Assembly: GCF_900111515.1 (NCBI RefSeq)
Contig: NZ_FOHS01000002.1
Coordinates: 186,001-250,000 of the forward strand
Reading direction: 5' to 3'
Length of the DNA: 64,000 nt
Source of the DNA: Hymenobacter actinosclerus
Lineage (GTDB): Bacteria > Bacteroidota > Bacteroidia > Cytophagales > Hymenobacteraceae
The translations under genes and the position numbers were made by a program. Shown piece by piece: positions 16,483-25,242 of the stretch. The notes beneath the pieces are model-generated. The model saw only the letters and a list, made by a program, of their open reading frames with translations, ran no database searches and had not been told where the DNA came from. Numbering within the stretch: the first letter of the stretch is position 1; every line of letters starts with the position of its first letter.

Positions 16483-19473
16483 CTACACCACAATATTCAC
16501 CATCCGGCCCGGCACCACAATCACCTTCTTTGCCTCCTTGCCCTCGCCGAAACGGGCCAGGATATCGGTGGCGCGCACGGCGGCTTCAATTTCGGCGGCG
16601 GTGGCGGCGGCCGGGAACTGGAGCTGCTCGCGCACCTTGCCGTTGACGGCCACCGGGTAGTTCACCGTGTCCTCGACCAGGTACTGCTCGCGGAACTCGG
16701 GGTAGGGGGCCTGGCTGATGGAGCCGGGCGCGTGGCCCAGCTCGGCCCACAGCTCCTCGGCCAGGTGCGGGGCGTAGGGCGAGAGCAGCACCACCAGCGG
16801 CTCCAGGATGGCCCGCTTGTGGCAGGCTAGGGCCGTCAGTTCGTTGACGGTAATCATCAGGGCGCTGACGGTAGTGTTGAACGAGAACCGCTCGATGTCC
16901 TCCTCCACCTTGCGGATGGCCTTGTGCAGGGCCTTCAGCTCGGCGGGCTCGGCCGGGGCGTCGGTTACGGCCAGGGGGCCATCCTGGGGGTGGTAGAGGC
17001 GCCAGAGCTTTTTCAGGAAGCCCGCCACGCCGCTCATGCCGTTGGTATTCCAGGGCTTGAACTGCTCCAGCGGCCCCAGAAACATCTCGTACATCCGCAG
17101 CGCATCGGCCCCGTAGCGCTCAACTAAATCATCAGGATTAACGACGTTATGTTTGGATTTCGACATTTTTTCGATTTCCCAATCACATAGGTACTCATTG
17201 TTTTCGTTTCTGATAAATTCTGCATCCTTGTTCTCAGGTCGCCATGCCTTAAATTTATCAATGTTGAGAATGTCATTCTCAACATAAGAAACTTCTACAT
17301 GCCTATTAAATACTCCATTGCTAGAGAATCGCACATGATTTAATTGAAGCTTATTTGCAATCTTATCGCCAATATCATTTAACTGTTTTTTGACATATTC
17401 AAGTTTGTCTTCACGCACTTGATACGAATCATCTATTAAATCAGATGAAATAAATATTTTTGGAAACTTAGGTTCAGTGTCCCCAGGGTGCCAAGTAGTA
17501 TCGACACTCATCTGACGAACGAAGCTCGACCGGCCCAATATCATTCCCTGATTAATCAGTTTTTGAAATGGCTCGGGGGCGGTTACCAGGCCCAAATCTT
17601 TCAGGAACAGGTGCCAGAAGCGGGAGTAGAGCAGGTGGCCGGTGGCGTGTTCGGCCCCGCCGAGGTAGAGGTCCACGTTCTGCCAATAGGCTTCGGCCTC
17701 TTCGCCCACGAACCGCTCGGCGTTGTGCGGGTCCATGTAGCGCAGGTAGTACCAGCTCGAACCCGCCCAGCCGGGCATGGTGCTCAGCTCGTAGTCGTAC
17801 TGGCCCTTATACTTCCAGTTTTGGGCGCGGGCCAGGGGCGGCTCGCCGGTTTCGGTGGGCTTGTAGGCGTCGATTTCGGGCAGCACCAGCGGCAGGTCGG
17901 CTTCGGCCACGCCGTAGGCTACGCCGTCCTTATAGTAAATCGGGATGGGCTCGCCCCAGTAGCGCTGGCGGCCGAAAATGGCGTCGCGGATGCGGTAAGT
18001 TACTTTCGGTTCGCCTACGCGGTTGGCCCGCAGGCGCAGGCGCAGCTGCTCGGTGGCCTCGTCGTAAGTCAGGCCCGTGATGAAGCCCGAGTTGATGTAG
18101 CGGCCCTCCTTGGTGGGGTCGGCTTGTTGGTCGAGGTTCTGCTGGGCATCCAGAACCTGGCGGATGGGCAGGGCAAAGTGGGTGGCGAACAGCCAGTCGC
18201 GCTGGTCGCCGCTGGGCACGCCCATTACGGCGCCGGTGCCGTAGCCGGCCAGCACGTAGTCGGCGGTCCAGACGGGCACGTACTCCAGCGTGAACGGGTT
18301 CTGCACATAAAAGCCGGTGGGCGCGCCGCTCACGGTTTTCACGTCGGTCTGCCGCTCGCGCTCCGAGCGGTTGACGGCCGTTTTCACATAGGCCTGCAAC
18401 TCGCTCCAGGTTCGCGAGGCCGCGGGCGAGTAGTCGGCCTGGGCGGCGGCCCGCTCGCCCAGCGCCAGCGTCAGGTCGAGCTCGGGGGCCAGCACTAGGA
18501 AGGTAGCGCCGAAAATGGTGTCGACGCGGGTCGTGAACACCTCGATTTCCTCGGGCTGGGGCTTCATCTCGCCGCTAGCGTCGCGCAAATACACCGGGAA
18601 GCGCACGCTCGCGCCCTGGCTTTTGCCAATCCAGTTGCGCTGCATTTCCTTCACGGCGTCAGGCCAGTCGAGCTGGTCGAGGCCGGCGAGCAGGCGGTCG
18701 GCGTAGGCGGTGATGCGCAGGTTCCACTGGGGCATCAGCCGGCGCTCGACGGGGAAGCCGCCACGCTCCGAGAGGCCATCTTTTACCTCATCATTGCTGA
18801 GGACCGTGCCCAGGCCGGGGCACCAGTTCACGTAGGTGTCCTGCTGATAGGCCAGCCGGTAAGGGTGCACGGCCTGCAAGCGCTGCTTCTCGCTGAAGCT
18901 CTGCCACTGCCCGGCCGTAAACTCGTGGCGCTCGGCCTCGTCGCCGGCCGCCCGGATGCCGGCGCTGCCGCTCTGGGCAAACTTGGCCAGCAGGGTTTTC
19001 AGCGGCTCGGCTTGGTCCGTGTCGAGGTTGTACCAGCTATTGAACAGCTTGAGGAAAATCCACTGGGTCCACTTGTAGTAGGCGGGGTCGGAAGTGCGGA
19101 TTTCGCGGCTCCAGTCGTAGCTGAAGCCCAGGGCCGAGAGCTGGCGGATGTAGGTGCTGATGTTCTGCTCGGTGGTAATAGCGGGGTGCTGGCCGGTCTG
19201 GATGGCGTACTGCTCGGCGGGCAGCCCGAACGAGTCGAAGCCCATGGGGTGCAGCACGTTGAAGCCGCGCAGCCGCTTGTAGCGGGCCACGATATCGGAG
19301 GCAATGTAGCCCAGCGGATGGCCCACGTGCAGCCCCGCCCCGCTGGGGTAGGGAAACATATCGAGCACGTAGTATTTGGGTTTGTCGGAGTGATTATCGG
19401 CCTGGAACGTCTGGTGGGCCTGCCAGAAGTCCTGCCATTCCTTCTCGATTTTTTGCGGATTATAGCCGGGCAT
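16483..19473 (-). CDS. leuS: Leucyl-tRNA synthetase
   Basis: Charges tRNA-Leu with leucine. The start at 19473 (MPGYNPQKIEKEWQDFWQ) gives 996 residues and matches the family; an upstream ATG at 19509 adds an unlikely leader. Class I motifs are present: PYPSGAGLHVGHPLGY (HIGH-type) and KMSKS. The editing domain, GPLEQFKPWNT and the C-terminal anticodon-binding region are complete. Residues about 634-783, ending at KMSKS and including the leucine-specific domain, come from a sharply low-GC DNA block (17125-17575) that differs from the rest of the gene; the frame stays open. The block carries a longer than usual charged stretch (VREDKLEYVKKQLNDIGDKI). Confidence 0.96.
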   Translation of the reverse strand: MPGYNPQKIEKEWQDFWQAHQTFQADNHSDKPKYYVLDMFPYPSGAGLHVGHPLGYIASDIVARYKRLRGFNVLHPMGFDSFGLPAEQYAIQTGQHPAITTEQNISTYIRQLSALGFSYDWSREIRTSDPAYYKWTQWIFLKLFNSWYNLDTDQAEPLKTLLAKFAQSGSAGIRAAGDEAERHEFTAGQWQSFSEKQRLQAVHPYRLAYQQDTYVNWCPGLGTVLSNDEVKDGLSERGGFPVERRLMPQWNLRITAYADRLLAGLDQLDWPDAVKEMQRNWIGKSQGASVRFPVYLRDASGEMKPQPEEIEVFTTRVDTIFGATFLVLAPELDLTLALGERAAAQADYSPAASRTWSELQAYVKTAVNRSERERQTDVKTVSGAPTGFYVQNPFTLEYVPVWTADYVLAGYGTGAVMGVPSGDQRDWLFATHFALPIRQVLDAQQNLDQQADPTKEGRYINSGFITGLTYDEATEQLRLRLRANRVGEPKVTYRIRDAIFGRQRYWGEPIPIYYKDGVAYGVAEADLPLVLPEIDAYKPTETGEPPLARAQNWKYKGQYDYELSTMPGWAGSSWYYLRYMDPHNAERFVGEEAEAYWQNVDLYLGGAEHATGHLLYSRFWHLFLKDLGLVTAPEPFQKLINQGMILGRSSFVRQMSVDTTWHPGDTEPKFPKIFISSDLIDDSYQVREDKLEYVKKQLNDIGDKIANKLQLNHVRFSSNGVFNRHVEVSYVENDILNIDKFKAWRPENKDAEFIRNENNEYLCDWEIEKMSKSKHNVVNPDDLVERYGADALRMYEMFLGPLEQFKPWNTNGMSGVAGFLKKLWRLYHPQDGPLAVTDAPAEPAELKALHKAIRKVEEDIERFSFNTTVSALMITVNELTALACHKRAILEPLVVLLSPYAPHLAEELWAELGHAPGSISQAPYPEFREQYLVEDTVNYPVAVNGKVREQLQFPAAATAAEIEAAVRATDILARFGEGKEAKKVIVVPGRMVNIVV
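17125..17575. other. Low-GC block inside leuS
   Basis: Roughly 450 bp with about one third G+C by eye, flanked by leuS sequence of clearly higher GC. It encodes the segment before the KMSKS loop, including the LeuRS-specific domain. Codon use switches abruptly at both ends. This suggests intragenic replacement or insertion rather than decay, since the reading frame is intact. Confidence 0.8.
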
Positions 19474-19500
19474 TCGGTTGGTGTTTTGGGAGGGGGGGGG

Positions 19501-19595
19501 ATTTCGCACGGAGTTAAAAGGAGTTAAAAGGGGAGCTTGGGGAGTTTGACCTCCTTATAAACTCCCCTTTAACTCGTTCTAACTCCGTGCGAAAT
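19501..19595. repeat. Inverted repeat between leuS and the SWIM gene
   Basis: Perfect 16-bp outer arms ATTTCGCACGGAGTTA (19501-19516) and its complement (19580-19595) enclose a second imperfect pair of AACTCCCC-type segments. It lies between divergent genes and could hold shared control signals or be a dispersed element; no -7 box was found in it. Confidence 0.75.
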
Positions 19596-19661
19596 AACAC
19601 CCGAACAGGTAAGCGGGCAAAATTACAGAAATTTACCCCCGCCAATCCAACTCCCCAGCCT

Positions 19662-21539
19662 ATGTTCACGCGCCAGAGCCTGAAAGCCGCCGCCAACACG
19701 ACCAGCTACGAGCGGGGCCAGCAGTATTTCAAGCGGGGCTACGTGGGCAAAATCAGCCGCGAAAACAACACGTTCAAGGCCCGCGTGGAGGGCTCCGAGC
19801 GCTACAAGGTGCGGCTTACGGTGGACAAAACGGGCACCAGCTACCGGTGCAGCTGCCCCTACGACTACGACGGCATCTGTAAGCACGCCGTGGCGCTGGG
19901 CCTGGCTGTATTGCAAAAGTTCGGCTCGCCGGTTGAACCCCTGCCCATGCCCGACACCAGTGAGCAGGCGCTGCTGCAAGCGTTGTTAGACACGCCCGTT
20001 ACAACCCAATTGGCGTTCCTGACCAACCTGCTGCGCACCCAGCCTAAGCTGCGGGAACAGTTTCTGCTGCACCTAACACCCGCCGCCGCAACAGTTGCTT
20101 CGGTTGCGGCCAGAAGTGTCCCCGCCGCCACCGCCGTCGTCGCCCCGCAAGAGCTGACGAGCATCGAGGAAGTCAGCACCGAAGTGTACGAGGCGCTGGC
20201 CGACCTGGTGTTCGACGACGACGCGCTATCGGAGCACACCGATTATTACGGCGACTATCTGGAAGACGAGGGCGACGGCATGCTGGAGCTGGCCGACGGA
20301 ATCATCGGCGACGTGCTCCGGCCCTTCGCCCGCCTCGTGGCCGGCCACTTGGCCCAGGGCCGCCTGCCCCGCGCCGTGGAAGTCTGGGTTGGCGTGTACG
20401 AGGGGGCCACGGCCGCCACCGACCCGGCCGACGACGAGTATAGCCTGTTCAGCTACGAGGGCTACCCGGCGCGGGTGCTCGACTGCTGGGACCGGCTGCT
20501 AAACGAGCTGGGAGTGGATGCGCGGCTGAAAAGCACTGACTTCGGCGACGCCAAAACGGAGGCCGCCCTAACGCTGCTGTTCGACCGCTACGCCCCACAA
20601 GGCTACCCGCCCGACTACTTCGCCGACCTGCTCAATGACCTGACTCGCGGCCCGGCGGCGGCGCAGCGCGTGCGGGAGCAGCTTGAATCCTCGGGGCGGC
20701 CCCTAAGTCCCGATCAAGTACAGGCGCTGCTACACTCGGCCGAAAAGCTGGCCGACGACGCGCTGTGGCTGCGCACCGCCGAAGCCCACGCCGGCCAGGA
20801 TTTTGGCCTGCTCCAGCGCCTGCTCGACCACTACCGCCAGCACCACGACCAACCCAACCAGCTGCGGCTGCTGCGCCAGCACCGGCAGCAGTTCAGCCCC
20901 CGGCTCGACCCCTACATCCTCGAACACCTGGCCCTGGCCGACGCCCCGGACCTGTACCTGGCGGCCCTGGAGCAGCGCTGCCGCAGCACCCAGTCGCTGG
21001 CCGACTATGAGCAACTGCGCCCGCACTGGAGCGCGGAGCAGCGGCGGCAGTTCGTGGATGAGCAGGTGGAGCGCCAGCGCAAGGCCTGGGGCGGCGACCC
21101 GCGGTTTGGGGCTGAACTGCTGGTGGCCGAAAACCGCGAGCCGGAGCTGCTGGCCTATCTGCTGGCCCACCAGTGGCTGAGAGCCGGCAGTATCCCGGAG
21201 CTGCTCACCCGCACGGCCCGCACCCAGCCCGAGGCCACCTTCGACGCCGTAATGGAGCGCACCGAGCAGGCCCTGAATAGCAGCCGGGGCCGCGACGTGT
21301 ACCAGCGCATCGCCGCCTGGCTGCTGGCCCTCAACGAGTTCGAGGCCCTGCGGCCCCAGGTAGCCCTGTTCGCCACCCACCTCTACACCGAATACTCCCG
21401 CCTGAACGCCCTGCGCGAAGAGCTGCGGGCCGCCAAGCTGGTGAAAACCGAGCGGGTTGGCAAAACCTACCGCCTCGTGCCCCCCACCCCCGAAGACGAC
21501 GAGCTGCGGGAGCTGCTGCGCGACCGGAAGAAACGGTGA
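19662..21539 (+). CDS. SWIM zinc-finger protein
   Basis: A 625-residue cytoplasmic protein with a SWIM zinc finger at residues 63-75: CSC (Cys63, Cys65) then CKH (Cys73, His75), within YRCSCPYDYDGICKHAV. An N-terminal RQSLKAAANTTSYERGQQYF segment is typical of the bacterial SWIM family. The rest is a long helical region with many Leu/Arg-rich repeats, similar to tetratricopeptide-like solenoids. SWIM proteins bind DNA or protein; some lie beside SNF2 helicases, but none is here. The start at 19662 (MFTRQSL) is preferred over 19587 because the longer leader overlaps the inverted repeat. Role unknown. Confidence 0.88.
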   Translation: MFTRQSLKAAANTTSYERGQQYFKRGYVGKISRENNTFKARVEGSERYKVRLTVDKTGTSYRCSCPYDYDGICKHAVALGLAVLQKFGSPVEPLPMPDTSEQALLQALLDTPVTTQLAFLTNLLRTQPKLREQFLLHLTPAAATVASVAARSVPAATAVVAPQELTSIEEVSTEVYEALADLVFDDDALSEHTDYYGDYLEDEGDGMLELADGIIGDVLRPFARLVAGHLAQGRLPRAVEVWVGVYEGATAATDPADDEYSLFSYEGYPARVLDCWDRLLNELGVDARLKSTDFGDAKTEAALTLLFDRYAPQGYPPDYFADLLNDLTRGPAAAQRVREQLESSGRPLSPDQVQALLHSAEKLADDALWLRTAEAHAGQDFGLLQRLLDHYRQHHDQPNQLRLLRQHRQQFSPRLDPYILEHLALADAPDLYLAALEQRCRSTQSLADYEQLRPHWSAEQRRQFVDEQVERQRKAWGGDPRFGAELLVAENREPELLAYLLAHQWLRAGSIPELLTRTARTQPEATFDAVMERTEQALNSSRGRDVYQRIAAWLLALNEFEALRPQVALFATHLYTEYSRLNALREELRAAKLVKTERVGKTYRLVPPTPEDDELRELLRDRKKR

Positions 21540-21803
21540 GGGGAGGGAGGGGGACACCCATAATTGTGGCGGTTAGGCAACTCTGTATCAAAAACAACTA
21601 TCAGCATCTCATGGGCGTATTGCCGTACTGCAAGAGCAGTTTCAAGTCGTGGGTGTCACTGGAGGCCTACGGTATAGTGCAGTTCCAGCCCCATAGCCTG
21701 AACCCGGCGTAGGCACAGTTTATCATCAATCAATAGCAAGGTGCCGGTTAACCCTTTTAAGAACAGAGTGGATTGAGCCACAATTATACCGTAGTTTTGA
21801 AAT

Positions 21804-22889
21804 ATGCTAAAACGCCTTCATCTCAGGAATTTTACCGTCTTTGCCGAGGCGAATTTTGAGTTTGGTCCAGGCCTAAATGTGATTGTTGGGACCAACGGTA
21901 CCGGGAAAAGCCATGTGCTAAAGGTAGGGTATGCGGGTATTCGTAGTCTGATAGAGAATATTCATGATTGGAATGGATTTAATTCTGATTCGCCGCTTAG
22001 CTCTTTAGTGAGAATTTTTCGCCCAGTTCCTGAAGAGCTTTCAGAACTAATCAGGCGTCAGGCAAAGCCAATTCAAGCAATAGTACAGTATGAATTAGAG
22101 GATGAGCGCGTAAGTCCTGTTCAATTAATTCTGATGCCTGAATTATCGACAGAATCGCGCTTGGTAATTACTCCTCCATCGTCGCTAAATGAAATTCAGC
22201 ACGTAAACACAGCACCTGTATTTATTCCTGCGAAGGAGGTTTTTACACAGAGTTGGATGCTTCCTGCTTCTGAGCAACTTAGATTGCGAATAGATGAGAC
22301 ATATCTCGATTTATTGAAACAGCTTAGAGGAATACCTCTAAAACTCATTGAGCCATCCTCCATAGCAGCCATCAACTCTTTATCAACGGTAATTGGTGGC
22401 GAAGTAGAGGAAGAAGATGGACGTTACTACCTGTCAGCATCCAAAAATAAGCGGATGGAGATGAACATGGTTGCAGAGGGTCTGCGCAAGTTTGGTACAC
22501 TACAGAAACTACTGGCAAATGGAAGCCTCTCACCAAAATCTATTCTCTTCTGGGATGAGCCCGAGGCTAATTTAAATCCTGCCTTACTAAGAAAACTAGC
22601 AGCTATACTGGCGGAGTTGGCGCGGCAAGGCTTTCAAATTATTCTGGCTACGCACAGTATGAGTTTATTGAAAGAATTCCATATCCTGTCGCGTCAAAAA
22701 GATGCCACGCCGCTGCCAATAAAGTATTTCGGTCTGAATGCTGGTCCGGGCGAGGCTACCCGGATAGTTACCTCAGATAATTTCGAGTATCTGCCCGACG
22801 TAGTTGCCCTGGAAGCTGAACTGGAGCAAGCAGACGAGTTGGATGAAATTTTTGCCAAGGAAGACCGGGCGCATCATGCAAACCTTTAG
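21804..22889 (+). CDS. AAA/ABC-type ATPase of a putative two-gene defence pair
   Basis: A 361-residue ATPase of the SMC/RecF-like AAA_15/AAA_21 type. It begins MLKRLHLRNFTVFAEANFEF; the Walker A motif GTNGTGKS covers residues 29-36. A VFIPAKEVF segment (about 139-147) recalls defence ATPases. A signature-like EGLRKFGTL, then Walker B ILFWDEPE (Asp251, Glu252), NLNP and switch His284 (LATHSMSLLK) complete the core. There is no TOPRIM domain, so it is not an OLD nuclease. It overlaps the next gene by 14 nt, suggesting translational coupling. GC content is well below its neighbours, a sign of transfer. Function as part of an anti-phage system is inferred from architecture. Confidence 0.85.
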   Translation: MLKRLHLRNFTVFAEANFEFGPGLNVIVGTNGTGKSHVLKVGYAGIRSLIENIHDWNGFNSDSPLSSLVRIFRPVPEELSELIRRQAKPIQAIVQYELEDERVSPVQLILMPELSTESRLVITPPSSLNEIQHVNTAPVFIPAKEVFTQSWMLPASEQLRLRIDETYLDLLKQLRGIPLKLIEPSSIAAINSLSTVIGGEVEEEDGRYYLSASKNKRMEMNMVAEGLRKFGTLQKLLANGSLSPKSILFWDEPEANLNPALLRKLAAILAELARQGFQIILATHSMSLLKEFHILSRQKDATPLPIKYFGLNAGPGEATRIVTSDNFEYLPDVVALEAELEQADELDEIFAKEDRAHHANL

Positions 22890-23460
22890 AGAGAAAAAGC
22901 TGCTATTCGGTTTTCCTGATGACTGGCAAATAACTCACTACGATGTAAATGCTAACCCAGCTGCCAATACCCCAGCCGGGTTCTACCGTCGAATACTGAC
23001 AAGCGGTGGGGTGAAGCATGTGCAAGCAGTTGACTTTATCTGCCGTTTCCCAGGTGTACCGACAAAGCTCCAGTTTGTTGAAGTGAAGGATGACCGGCTG
23101 GATGCGCGGGCGGAAGGAGAGCGTCGCAACCAATTATTTGAGGCCGTAATGAGCAAAAGTGCCAGTACGTTAGCTGGGCTCATTATCGCCGAGCGGCTAG
23201 GCGAGCACCTGGATGATGAGTTGCTACGGCCAATGGCTTGTTTGAGCGAACAGCCCATTATCGAAGTTGTCTTGTTCTGGGTAGAGCCGCCGGTCGTAGG
23301 CAGTCCGTTACGTCGGGTTGTCAAAAAAGGCGGTAGAACTGGTTTGCAGCAACGTCTCACGTCTAAGCTTCATCAGTGGGGACTGCGCTTCTCCTTATAC
23401 AACTTAGCGGACGCCGACCGTTTAGCACCGGATTGGCAGGTGAGTGAGCTACAGCCGTAA
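22876..23460 (+). CDS. PD-(D/E)XK-like putative nuclease partner
   Basis: A 194-residue soluble protein overlapping the ATPase gene by 14 nt. A beta strand with AVDFICRF (Asp53) is followed about 16 residues later by LQFVEVKDD (Glu69, Lys71), and then a helix with RNQLFEAVMSK (Gln87). Asp...ExK plus a downstream Gln/Arg helix is the PD-(D/E)XK nuclease pattern; no HNH or TOPRIM motif is seen. The order ATPase then small nuclease recalls Septu (PtuA plus HNH PtuB), but with a different nuclease fold. I found no named family. The pair shares low GC. Function is inferred. Confidence 0.7.
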   Translation: MQTFREKKLLFGFPDDWQITHYDVNANPAANTPAGFYRRILTSGGVKHVQAVDFICRFPGVPTKLQFVEVKDDRLDARAEGERRNQLFEAVMSKSASTLAGLIIAERLGEHLDDELLRPMACLSEQPIIEVVLFWVEPPVVGSPLRRVVKKGGRTGLQQRLTSKLHQWGLRFSLYNLADADRLAPDWQVSELQP

Positions 23461-23658
23461 CGTCCCGCATCTGTTCACGAATTCGGTGAACTTATAATGG
23501 CGCTGAAGGCCTCATGGCGGTGCCGGGTAGCCATTGGCTCGTCTCGGTTGCACTTTTGGTGCGACAATCAGCATTCAGAGCAAGTTGACGAGGATAGTGA
23601 AAATTAGGTGTGGCAGACAACAATTACTGTGGTGTCTTAACAGAGTTAATCTGCTTCA

Positions 23659-24345
23659 TTACAGCTCCAGCCCGTCCCAAACCCCCTCCGTGCTCAGCAC
23701 CCGGAAACGGGCGAACAGCTCCTCGCCATACCAGTTTTCCTGGCGCGTGAGGCGGATAACTTCCTTGTGCTTTTCGTTGCGGTAGGCGTAGTCCTGCATG
23801 GCGCGGGCCGAGTCCCAGAGGCTGACGGTGGCCTGGCGCACGATGGGCAGTTCGCCCAGCCCGATGGCCGCCCTCACCCCCGGCGCGTCGGCGATGGTGG
23901 CGCTTACCGGGGCCACGTAGCGCCAGAAGCGGGGCGTTTTCAGCAGCCGGATGGAGGCCCGGGTGAGCACCAGCACCGGCTCATCGAGCGCAGCCGCTTC
24001 GGAGGCGTAGCCAAACGGGTCCGTGCCATCCCAGAGGCCGTGCGACTTGACGGGGGCCAGCCGGGCCGTCCAGATAGCGGTGGTGCGCCGCTGATATTGC
24101 TGCCAGAGTGGGTGCCGGGCAAAAAACTCATCAGCCGCTTGTTCCGAGTCCCAGACGGCCATGAAACCGTAGCGGCGCAGGTTGGGCAGGGCGCCGAAGC
24201 CGTTGGTGGCTCCGCTGCCCAGCAGCTTGGCAAAGCGCAGGCCCGCCACCCGCCGCAGGGGCTGCTGGGCCGTGCCCATCTGGGCGAAACCCCAGCGCCG
24301 CTGGTCGGGGAGGAGCGTGATGATGGAAAGGGTAGTGAGGGGCAA
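23659..24345 (-). CDS. Spheroidene monooxygenase-like (CrtA family) protein
   Basis: About 228 residues resembling CrtA, an oxygenase that adds keto or hydroxyl groups to acyclic carotenoids. Matching stretches: GLRFAKLLGSGATNGFG, RYGFMAVWDSEQAADEF, a PVKSHGLWDG loop, VLTRASIRLLKTPRFW, and QATVSLWDSARAMQDYAY, with NWYGEELFARFRVLSTEG at the end. Carotenoid pigments are typical of Hymenobacter relatives, so a role in pigment synthesis is plausible. The start is uncertain: the frame continues upstream through an inverted repeat to 24426, but that part looks noncoding, so a TTG at 24345 is proposed. No other carotenoid gene is in the window. Confidence 0.75.
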   Translation of the reverse strand: MPLTTLSIITLLPDQRRWGFAQMGTAQQPLRRVAGLRFAKLLGSGATNGFGALPNLRRYGFMAVWDSEQAADEFFARHPLWQQYQRRTTAIWTARLAPVKSHGLWDGTDPFGYASEAAALDEPVLVLTRASIRLLKTPRFWRYVAPVSATIADAPGVRAAIGLGELPIVRQATVSLWDSARAMQDYAYRNEKHKEVIRLTRQENWYGEELFARFRVLSTEGVWDGLEL

Positions 24346-24373
24346 AGCAGCGGGGAAGCTAAAGCTGAAAACC

Positions 24374-24495
24374 AGCTCCCCTCCTCGGAAAGGAGGGGCT
24401 GGGGGTGGTTGATGATGGCAGAACACGATAACGGTCGGGGAGTCGTCCAGCGAAAGTCAACCACCCCCAGCCCCTCCTCTGCAAGAAGGGGAGCT
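24374..24495. repeat. Inverted repeat with nested G/C-rich hairpins
   Basis: 39-bp imperfect arms (24374-24412 and 24457-24495). The ends read AGCTCCCCT and the inner part GGGGCTGGGGGTGGTTGA. Each arm can fold on its own. The sequence runs into the upstream extension of the CrtA-like frame and lies at its 5' side. Confidence 0.85.
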
Positions 24496-24530
24496 AGCAC
24501 TTAGCTCGTTCTGCCTGGTCAAAGCAACAA

Positions 24531-24561
24531 AAAAGGGCCGGAATTGCTTCCGGCCCTTTTT
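24531..24561 (-). terminator. Terminator of the PNPOx-like gene
   Basis: A 13-bp stem (24531-24543 and 24548-24560) with loop TTGC, A run on the plus-strand left side, and T run on the right. It sits 17 nt beyond the stop at 24578 and can work in either direction. Confidence 0.8.
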
Positions 24562-24577
24562 CTAAAAACGCAGAAAC

Positions 24578-25093
24578 CTACTTGGCTTCTACTTTGGCGT
24601 GTTGGTTAACGTCGTCGGAGTCGCTCTTCTGGCCGGTGGCTACCGAGCGTACGTAGGCGTAGGCGCGGCTGAGCAGGCCGCTGGGCGAATCCCAGTACTC
24701 GCCTTTGTCAATCTCCACTTTCAGAATCATGATGTTCGGGTCGTCCTTGCCCTTGGGGAACCAGGCCTTCATATCCTCGCTCCACAGCTCATCGATTTTG
24801 GCCTGGTCGCGGTAGGCGTTGCAGCGGCCCGAAACCGACACGTACACGTTGTCGTCGGGGTTGCCGTAGCTCAGGCCTACGTGGCTGTCCTTCTTCACTT
24901 CGTATACCTTGGCCGAATCCTTGTCGGTCAGGAAGAGCAGGGAGTTGTCGGGTTCGGGCTTCTGGGTGGCCATCGGGCGGCTGCGCAACGACTTATCCTC
25001 GTCGGAGTAAGTCGTCATCATGCAGATGTTGATGTCCTTGATTTTTTCGAGCAGGGTTTTGATGTCGTTCGTTACGGGCGTCTTATCAGCCAT
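24578..25093 (-). CDS. Pyridoxamine 5'-phosphate oxidase-like (general stress) protein
   Basis: A 171-residue split-barrel flavin-binding-fold protein of the general stress protein 26 type. Motifs: MMTTYSDEDKSLRSRPMAT, LFLTDKDSAKVYEVKKD, VGLSYGNPDDNVYVSVSG, and LWSEDMKAWFPKGKDDPNI. Such proteins bind FMN or F420-like cofactors, or are stress proteins without known reaction; the substrate cannot be read from sequence. The C-terminus is hydrophilic. It is monocistronic, with a strong hairpin terminator after it. Moderately GC-rich like its neighbours. Confidence 0.92.
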   Translation of the reverse strand: MADKTPVTNDIKTLLEKIKDINICMMTTYSDEDKSLRSRPMATQKPEPDNSLLFLTDKDSAKVYEVKKDSHVGLSYGNPDDNVYVSVSGRCNAYRDQAKIDELWSEDMKAWFPKGKDDPNIMILKVEIDKGEYWDSPSGLLSRAYAYVRSVATGQKSDSDDVNQHAKVEAK

Positions 25094-25242
25094 GATAGTG
25101 CGGGTTTGGGTTGGGGTAAACGATAAAGAGCAAAGCGCCTCCGCAGTAGTTGGGGGCGCAGGGGTAATTACGGCCCGGCTACGGCTGGGGTTGGCCCCGC
25201 GGCCCGCATTGCCCGTATTTTACCGACCTTACCCCGTACTCC

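Noticed and set aside
21792..21799. TAGTTTTG, a TAnnTTTG match with TTG at 21773
   Set aside because: It lies only 4 nt before the ATPase ATG with a short spacer; in an AT-rich region such matches are expected by chance, and the start codon is well supported.
21540..21803. Short open frame near 21610-21711 (about 33 codons, MGVLPYCKSSF start) in the gap before the ATPase
   Set aside because: Too short, no ribosome-binding site or homology recognised; may be a decayed fragment, so the gap is treated as noncoding.
23474..23490. TTCACGAATTCGGTGAA near-palindrome after the nuclease-like gene
   Set aside because: Single short palindrome with no T run; an isolated operator or terminator cannot be supported.
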